Shown here one piece after another: positions 14,009 through 17,496 of a DNA stretch of 17,496 bases; positions within the stretch are counted from its first letter, which is position 1; each line of letters starts with the position of its first letter. The stretch comes from DAOVQB01 sp023128935. Lineage in GTDB: Bacteria; Eisenbacteria; RBG-16-71-46; CAIMUX01; WJJG01. A program made the position numbers and the translations under genes. Where the stretch lies: positions 1 to 17,496 of the forward strand of contig DAOVQB010000088.1 of assembly GCA_030628905.1 (NCBI GenBank), in the 5' to 3' direction. The notes below the pieces were generated by a model, which had not been told where the DNA came from, made no database searches, and saw nothing but the letters and a program-made list of their open reading frames with translations.

Positions 14009-15367
14009 ATGAGATCAGAAGAAGGGCGCAGAAGCCTGTCTCTTGAGCCGGCGCAGACTGCTTGGATTCGGCGTTGTAAGGTCCCGGGGGCTGTTCTGCC
14101 TGGCATGATCTTCGGTTTCCTCCTGGTCTTTTTCTGGACCACCGCAGCTAGGGGCAGCGTGCGTTTCTGGACCACCGCAGCTAGGGGCAACGTGAGTGCC
14201 TCCGGTCCTGAGACGGCATTTGCTGCTGCCGCATCCGGTCCGGGGGCAGCCTCCTGGAATCCTGCCAATCTTGCGCTCTTTCCCGAGACGCGCATAGAGG
14301 TCTTTTCCCTCCGGGCAGGCCTGGGCAACAACAGCTATTCAATCGGAGACTACAACGAACTCAATGGTGCCTTCTGGGATGAAGCCCAAAAGCAGGAGAT
14401 CCTATCGCAGATTGAGACCTCACGCGTGACCCTGGAAGCAAGTGGCCGGCTCGGCGCGGCGGGCGTCTCGTTCGAGGGCTTGGCGTTCTCGACTGAGACA
14501 CGCGTGGCATCGGTCGTAGCCGTGCCCAAGGAGGTGCTTGAGATCCTTCTGAACGGAAACACGGTTGGGGAGACATTCAGCCTGGATGGTGCCGAGGGTG
14601 CAGGCATCGCTTTCACAGAGGCTCGAATTTCGATGGCCAGGCCTTTGAGTAACCTCCTTCCGCGCGTTCCCGCCGTGGTCTCCGGATGGACAGTGGGGGC
14701 TTCCGTGAAACTCCTGGAAGGTTGGTTCTTTGGCGAATTGCTGGAAGCCAGCGGAGGAATCACCACGACTGATGAACTCATCTATGGAGAGGGTAAACTG
14801 TGCAGTATGATGGCTCAGGGCGGACGTGGCTTTGGCTTCGATCTCGGGTTTGCCGGGCCCCTCGGATGCGACTGGACCGGCTCGGTCGCCGTGCGTGACT
14901 TGTTGGCTTCGATCACATGGACAGCGGATGCCGAGGAGAGAATCGATGTGTTTGAGGTTCCTGGCATCAGCTTAGGGAGCGATGGCTGCGATGAAGTGAA
15001 TACGGAGTCGGCCACACGCCCCCTGGATTCGGTGGAAACAAACCTGCCGGTTATCTTTTCTGTGGGGGCTGCCCATCACGGTGATGGCGTCCTTACTGCA
15101 ATTCATTTCGAGGTAGCCACGGACAGCCGGTACGGGGCTTCCAGCAACCCGTTGGTGTCGATGGGGGCCGCCTGGCAGTTGCTGAGCTGGTTGGTGGTTC
15201 GCGGCGCGGCTGATCTGGGCGGTGCAGTGGGGACCGGTCTGGGCGGCAGTGTGGGCGTAGCGATCGGCCCCATTCAGTTGGATATGGGGCTCCAGTCGCG
15301 TGGAACATATAATGTCTTTAACAGCAAGGGAGTGACTCTGGCAACGGCGCTGAGTGCATCGCTGTAG
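14009..15367 (+). CDS. Outer-membrane beta-barrel-like protein (DUF5723-like)
   Basis: A 452-residue protein with a long basic N-terminus, a hydrophobic signal segment (about 28-48) and a Gly/aromatic-rich, strand-rich body. The sequence after the signal (AAAASGPGAASWNPANLALFP, about 72-92) has the NPA motif near the mature N-terminus that I associate with DUF5723 and PorV-type barrels. GNNSYSIGDYNELNGAFWDEAQK and the later amphipathic strands to the end (TLATALSASL) fit a barrel. The family match is from memory and moderate. Start chosen at ATG 14009 with GGGGGGAG 4 nt upstream; an in-frame TTG at 13907 overlapping the previous stop has no such site. Eleven codons are tandemly duplicated at the signal/cleavage region. 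The gene follows the lipoprotein gene by 98 nt and is probably cotranscribed with it. Confidence 0.75.
   Translation: MRSEEGRRSLSLEPAQTAWIRRCKVPGAVLPGMIFGFLLVFFWTTAARGSVRFWTTAARGNVSASGPETAFAAAASGPGAASWNPANLALFPETRIEVFSLRAGLGNNSYSIGDYNELNGAFWDEAQKQEILSQIETSRVTLEASGRLGAAGVSFEGLAFSTETRVASVVAVPKEVLEILLNGNTVGETFSLDGAEGAGIAFTEARISMARPLSNLLPRVPAVVSGWTVGASVKLLEGWFFGELLEASGGITTTDELIYGEGKLCSMMAQGGRGFGFDLGFAGPLGCDWTGSVAVRDLLASITWTADAEERIDVFEVPGISLGSDGCDEVNTESATRPLDSVETNLPVIFSVGAAHHGDGVLTAIHFEVATDSRYGASSNPLVSMGAAWQLLSWLVVRGAADLGGAVGTGLGGSVGVAIGPIQLDMGLQSRGTYNVFNSKGVTLATALSASL
14131..14194 (+). repeat. In-frame 33-nt tandem duplication at the signal peptide end
   Basis: Bases 14131-14161 (tttctggaccaccgcagcta, then ggggcagcgtg) recur at 14164-14194 with a single mismatch, a period of 33 nt. 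In protein this duplicates FWTTAARGSVR (residues 42-52) as FWTTAARGNVS (53-63), so the putative AARG cleavage region is present twice. Confidence 0.9.
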
Positions 15368-15500
15368 GGATGCCGGTGGCCCGGACCGGACTCCTCACCC
15401 GCCCGCGGCAGGGAGTTGGTGAGATGTGCGGGCTAGGCCCACTGATAAGACCGGGTTAGGTCCAGTGAGAGAGCTGGCTAGATCCGGTGAGAAGTTGGGT
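15368..15500. repeat. Convergent spacer with about 22-nt imperfect tandem repeats
   Basis: Three adjacent units, 15431-15453, 15454-15475 and 15476-15497, share the pattern GGYTAGRYCC-STGA-A, with most positions of each neighbouring pair identical. A weaker fourth unit may precede them at 15409-15430. Just after the barrel gene's stop, CCGGT (15373-15377) and ACCGG (15385-15389) can pair around a 7-nt loop, but no T-run follows. The spacer separates two convergent genes. Confidence 0.5.
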
Positions 15501-17063
15501 CTAATTCACCACCACAATCTTGTTCGCCACTTGACGGTCGTCTGCGCGCAGGCGCAGGAAGTAGGTGCCCGATGGGGTGCTGCGGCGCAGCGCCACAGAA
15601 CGCTGTCCGGGCGCCATCCTCCCGCGCACCACGTTCATAACTTGTCGACCGGAAGCATCCAACAGGTCCAGTGAAACGTAGGCCTCATCTTCAAGGCGGA
15701 AGTGCACCATGCTTCCTGAGCGCAGCGGCGTGTCCGTCCACAGCGTGCGTGCCGTGATCATCTTGCTGTCATCAAGAGACGCGGGGTCGGGGTTGAGCTG
15801 GAAGTTGAGTTCGGTCCAGCCGGAAGCGCTCACGTAGATTCCGTATTGGGTCTGGGAATCGTAGCCCTCTGCCGAAGCGGTAATTGTGTAGCTCCCCGGA
15901 AGCAGCAACCGCCAGTACTTGCCATGCGACTGCTCTGTCATGCGGGGGCCAATGTCAGGAGCGTGGATCTGATGGACTTTTACCTCCGCCTCTACGGGTA
16001 GGCTTGTAACAACGTTCGTGACGCACCCAGTTAGCCCTGGGCCCGAGAGAGCCCGTTCCATGAGGTAGAAGTTTCCGCGTCCGGTGCGGGCAGCGATCGT
16101 GTCCACCATGGCCCCGGTCCACCAGAACTGGAGCGAGATCTCCATCAGGAAAGCGCAGATGCCGGTGTTGGCGTAGACCCAGCACTGCTCCTTGGGGATA
16201 CGGTTGTAGGCGGGATTGTGACCATTGACATAGACCCCCGTGTTTTCGGTCTCACAGCGGTGTCCCAGTGCCTCGCAGATTGGCTGGTAGATATCATCGT
16301 CCGGTCCGTACTGGAATGTTGTGGGATCGTACCAGGGCCACCAGATCTTGTTTCCTATTGAGGGTACGTCGGGTGAGTGCATGTCCATCAGGAAGACCGG
16401 CATTTCCCGAAGAATCAGGTCGCGCATTGCAACGACACAGGACTCGGAGAAGGGATACGGTCCCTTGTAGCGGGAACTTTCCCACGCAGTGGAATCATAC
16501 TGGGCCCACTTGAAGTCCCAGTTGCGATTGCAGTCGACGCCGTCTATGGGGAAAGTGTACTGATGATCGCCATTGTTGTCGCGCTTGCTCTTGCGCCACC
16601 AGTCCCAATTCGGGACCGAATTGAAGACCATCCAGTATCCGTCGAGGTTGATCACGGGCACAAACCACATCTCCAGATTGTCAACCATCTCGGTGTAGTA
16701 GGGGTTCTGCCCATAGCCTTCTAGCAGATGCTCCATCATGTAGAGGATGGCGTTGGGGCCGTTGGCCTCGTTGGCGTGGATAGCTGCATCGATCATGACC
16801 CTGGCTTCTGGCTCGCTCACGTGCACATTGTCCGAGATCTTGGCTGCCCAGATCGGATCGTTCTCGACCCCCGTATAGCCGATGATCTCGCGATGGAAAA
16901 TATCGGGGTATTGAGCGGCCCAGGTGTCGAACAGGGCCAGGATCTCATTGTAGTCGTGGTATCGGGGGTCGGGACCTCTCAGCGGTCCGCTCAAGACACC
17001 GCCCGTGAGGACTACGAGCAGCACCCCCAGGCCCAGCAGGCGCGTCGTGCGATTCCGTAGCAT
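15501..17063 (-). CDS. Secreted M14 zinc carboxypeptidase with C-terminal sorting domain
   Basis: A 520-residue protein with a signal peptide (about 1-26). The M14 catalytic domain runs about 34-335: the zinc ligands are H96 and E99 (HANE) and H229 (MDMHS). R157 (WWRKSKR) and N179-R180 (DCNRNW) sit where the substrate-carboxylate residues of carboxypeptidase A lie, and E308 (FLMEIS) is at the general-base position. NLDGY (139-143) replaces the usual NPDGY. A carboxypeptidase-regulatory-like beta domain follows (about 345-424), then a FlgD/T9SS-type C-terminal domain (about 440-520: VSLDLLDASGRQV, SGTYFLRLRADDRQVANKIVVVN). It should cleave C-terminal residues from peptides outside the cell. 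Start chosen at ATG 17063 after GAGAGG and GGGGAG; a longer frame from 17147 lacks a signal-like start. It converges on the barrel gene. Confidence 0.92.
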   Translation of the reverse strand: MLRNRTTRLLGLGVLLVVLTGGVLSGPLRGPDPRYHDYNEILALFDTWAAQYPDIFHREIIGYTGVENDPIWAAKISDNVHVSEPEARVMIDAAIHANEANGPNAILYMMEHLLEGYGQNPYYTEMVDNLEMWFVPVINLDGYWMVFNSVPNWDWWRKSKRDNNGDHQYTFPIDGVDCNRNWDFKWAQYDSTAWESSRYKGPYPFSESCVVAMRDLILREMPVFLMDMHSPDVPSIGNKIWWPWYDPTTFQYGPDDDIYQPICEALGHRCETENTGVYVNGHNPAYNRIPKEQCWVYANTGICAFLMEISLQFWWTGAMVDTIAARTGRGNFYLMERALSGPGLTGCVTNVVTSLPVEAEVKVHQIHAPDIGPRMTEQSHGKYWRLLLPGSYTITASAEGYDSQTQYGIYVSASGWTELNFQLNPDPASLDDSKMITARTLWTDTPLRSGSMVHFRLEDEAYVSLDLLDASGRQVMNVVRGRMAPGQRSVALRRSTPSGTYFLRLRADDRQVANKIVVVN

Positions 17064-17195
17064 TGACCTCTCTCCCCGTTGTATGTCCCTGGCAGCGGTC
17101 CAGCTATCGCTTCGCTCGCCGCGGACTGGTTCCCAGGATCCTCCCACGGCGCATCACCTATTCTATCGGATCTTTCCATCCAACTCCAACCTACC

Positions 17196-17224
17196 ATTAT
17201 AGCGCATCAGACGACGTTTCCGAA
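17196..17224 (-). promoter_or_regulatory. Possible promoter of the carboxypeptidase gene
   Basis: On the minus strand a perfect TATAAT (17196-17201) lies 17 nt downstream of TTCGGA (17219-17224), which matches only 3 of 6 bases of the -35 consensus. It is about 133 nt upstream of the ATG at 17063, implying a long leader. Pattern evidence only. Confidence 0.35.
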
Positions 17225-17318
17225 GAGTCCATCCTGACCCGACTGACATTCCGGCAGCCCCAAGAGTTGAAGTCCCGAGCGCTGACGCCGTAATGGCTGA
17301 CAATTGCGTGCGTTACTG

Positions 17319-17350
17319 GCCTGGGACTGGCGCCGCCAAGCGCCCCAGGC
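17319..17350 (-). terminator. GC-rich hairpin after the right-edge gene
   Basis: GCCTGGG (17319-17325) pairs perfectly with CCCAGGC (17344-17350), with a smaller TGGC/GCCA stem inside. It begins 18 nt past the stop of the edge gene in its direction of transcription. There is no T-run, so termination is only a possibility. Confidence 0.4.
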
Positions 17351-17368
17351 GGTTAGATTGTGAACATG

Positions 17369-17496
17369 CTATCTCAGGACAATCATCTTCTTGCCCGAGA
17401 CATAGCCATCGTGGGTGCTCATCTGCATCCAGAAGACGCCTCCACCCACACGGTTGCCGGAGTTGTTCGTGCCATCCCAGACCAGCGTGTTCTCGC
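17369..17496 (-). CDS. 3' end of a secreted protein with FlgD/T9SS-like C-terminal sorting domain (partial)
   Basis: The minus strand encodes about 41 residues up to a TAG at 17369-17371; the start lies beyond the window. The fragment contains LVWDGTNNSGNRVGGGVFWM and ends in DGYVSGKKMIVLR. The pattern WDG-x-N-x-x-G-x-x-V-x-x-GV followed by KKMIVLR is characteristic of the C-terminal Ig-like domain used to sort or anchor secreted proteins in FCB-type bacteria. The N-terminal function cannot be known. It differs in sequence from the carboxypeptidase's C-terminal domain but serves the same role. Confidence 0.85.
   Translation of the reverse strand, partial: ENTLVWDGTNNSGNRVGGGVFWMQMSTHDGYVSGKKMIVLR

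Larger units (their letters stand above)
17064..17368. other. Spacer between two minus-strand secreted-protein genes
   Basis: About 305 nt without a supported gene. It contains a perfect -10-like TATAAT and a GC-rich hairpin, both listed separately. A plus-strand open frame through the region has no ribosome-binding site or recognisable composition. Confidence 0.5.

Overview
The window is about 17.5 kb of moderately GC-rich bacterial DNA with ten complete protein genes and one partial gene at the right edge. I see no rRNA, tRNA, CRISPR array, transposase or phage gene. Two secreted proteins end in FlgD/T9SS-like C-terminal sorting domains, one of them the edge fragment. A lipoprotein is followed by an outer-membrane-barrel-like protein, and several membrane families are ones I associate with uncultured Gram-negative phyla. 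Together these suggest a diderm bacterium near the FCB group or a candidate phylum such as Eisenbacteria, Zixibacteria or Latescibacteria. That placement is an inference from protein character, not from a marker gene.

Left part (1-6406): position 1 opens with a small element bounded by 21-nt inverted repeats (MITE/REPIN-like). A DUF2270 membrane protein follows (+). Convergent to it is a four-gene minus-strand cluster (4928 down to 1234): an exported FN3 protein with a DUF6754-type domain, a multi-span membrane protein, a protein with one large domain held between two membrane anchors, and another multi-span membrane protein. This is the best candidate for an undescribed system. The FN3/DUF6754 protein and the two-anchor protein appear to carry related domains placed on opposite faces of the membrane. 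A DUF362 protein is transcribed divergently from the cluster (+).

Middle part (6383-11458, minus strand): a diverged MoeA-like protein, a GT-C (family 39-like) membrane glycosyltransferase, and a membrane-anchored GAF-PAS protein with a degenerate receiver domain and no histidine-kinase core. The sensor's 3' end overlaps the DUF362 gene and contains a perfect 26-bp palindrome.

Right part (11865-17496): a large lipoprotein and a DUF5723-like barrel (+) form a probable cell-envelope pair. They are convergent with a secreted M14 zinc carboxypeptidase (-). The last 128 bases are the 3' end of another secreted protein (-) that ends in the same type of sorting domain. Ribosome-binding sites are strong (GGAGG-like) for several genes and fix starts that differ from the longest reading frame. 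The spacers hold several short repeats and hairpins, described individually.
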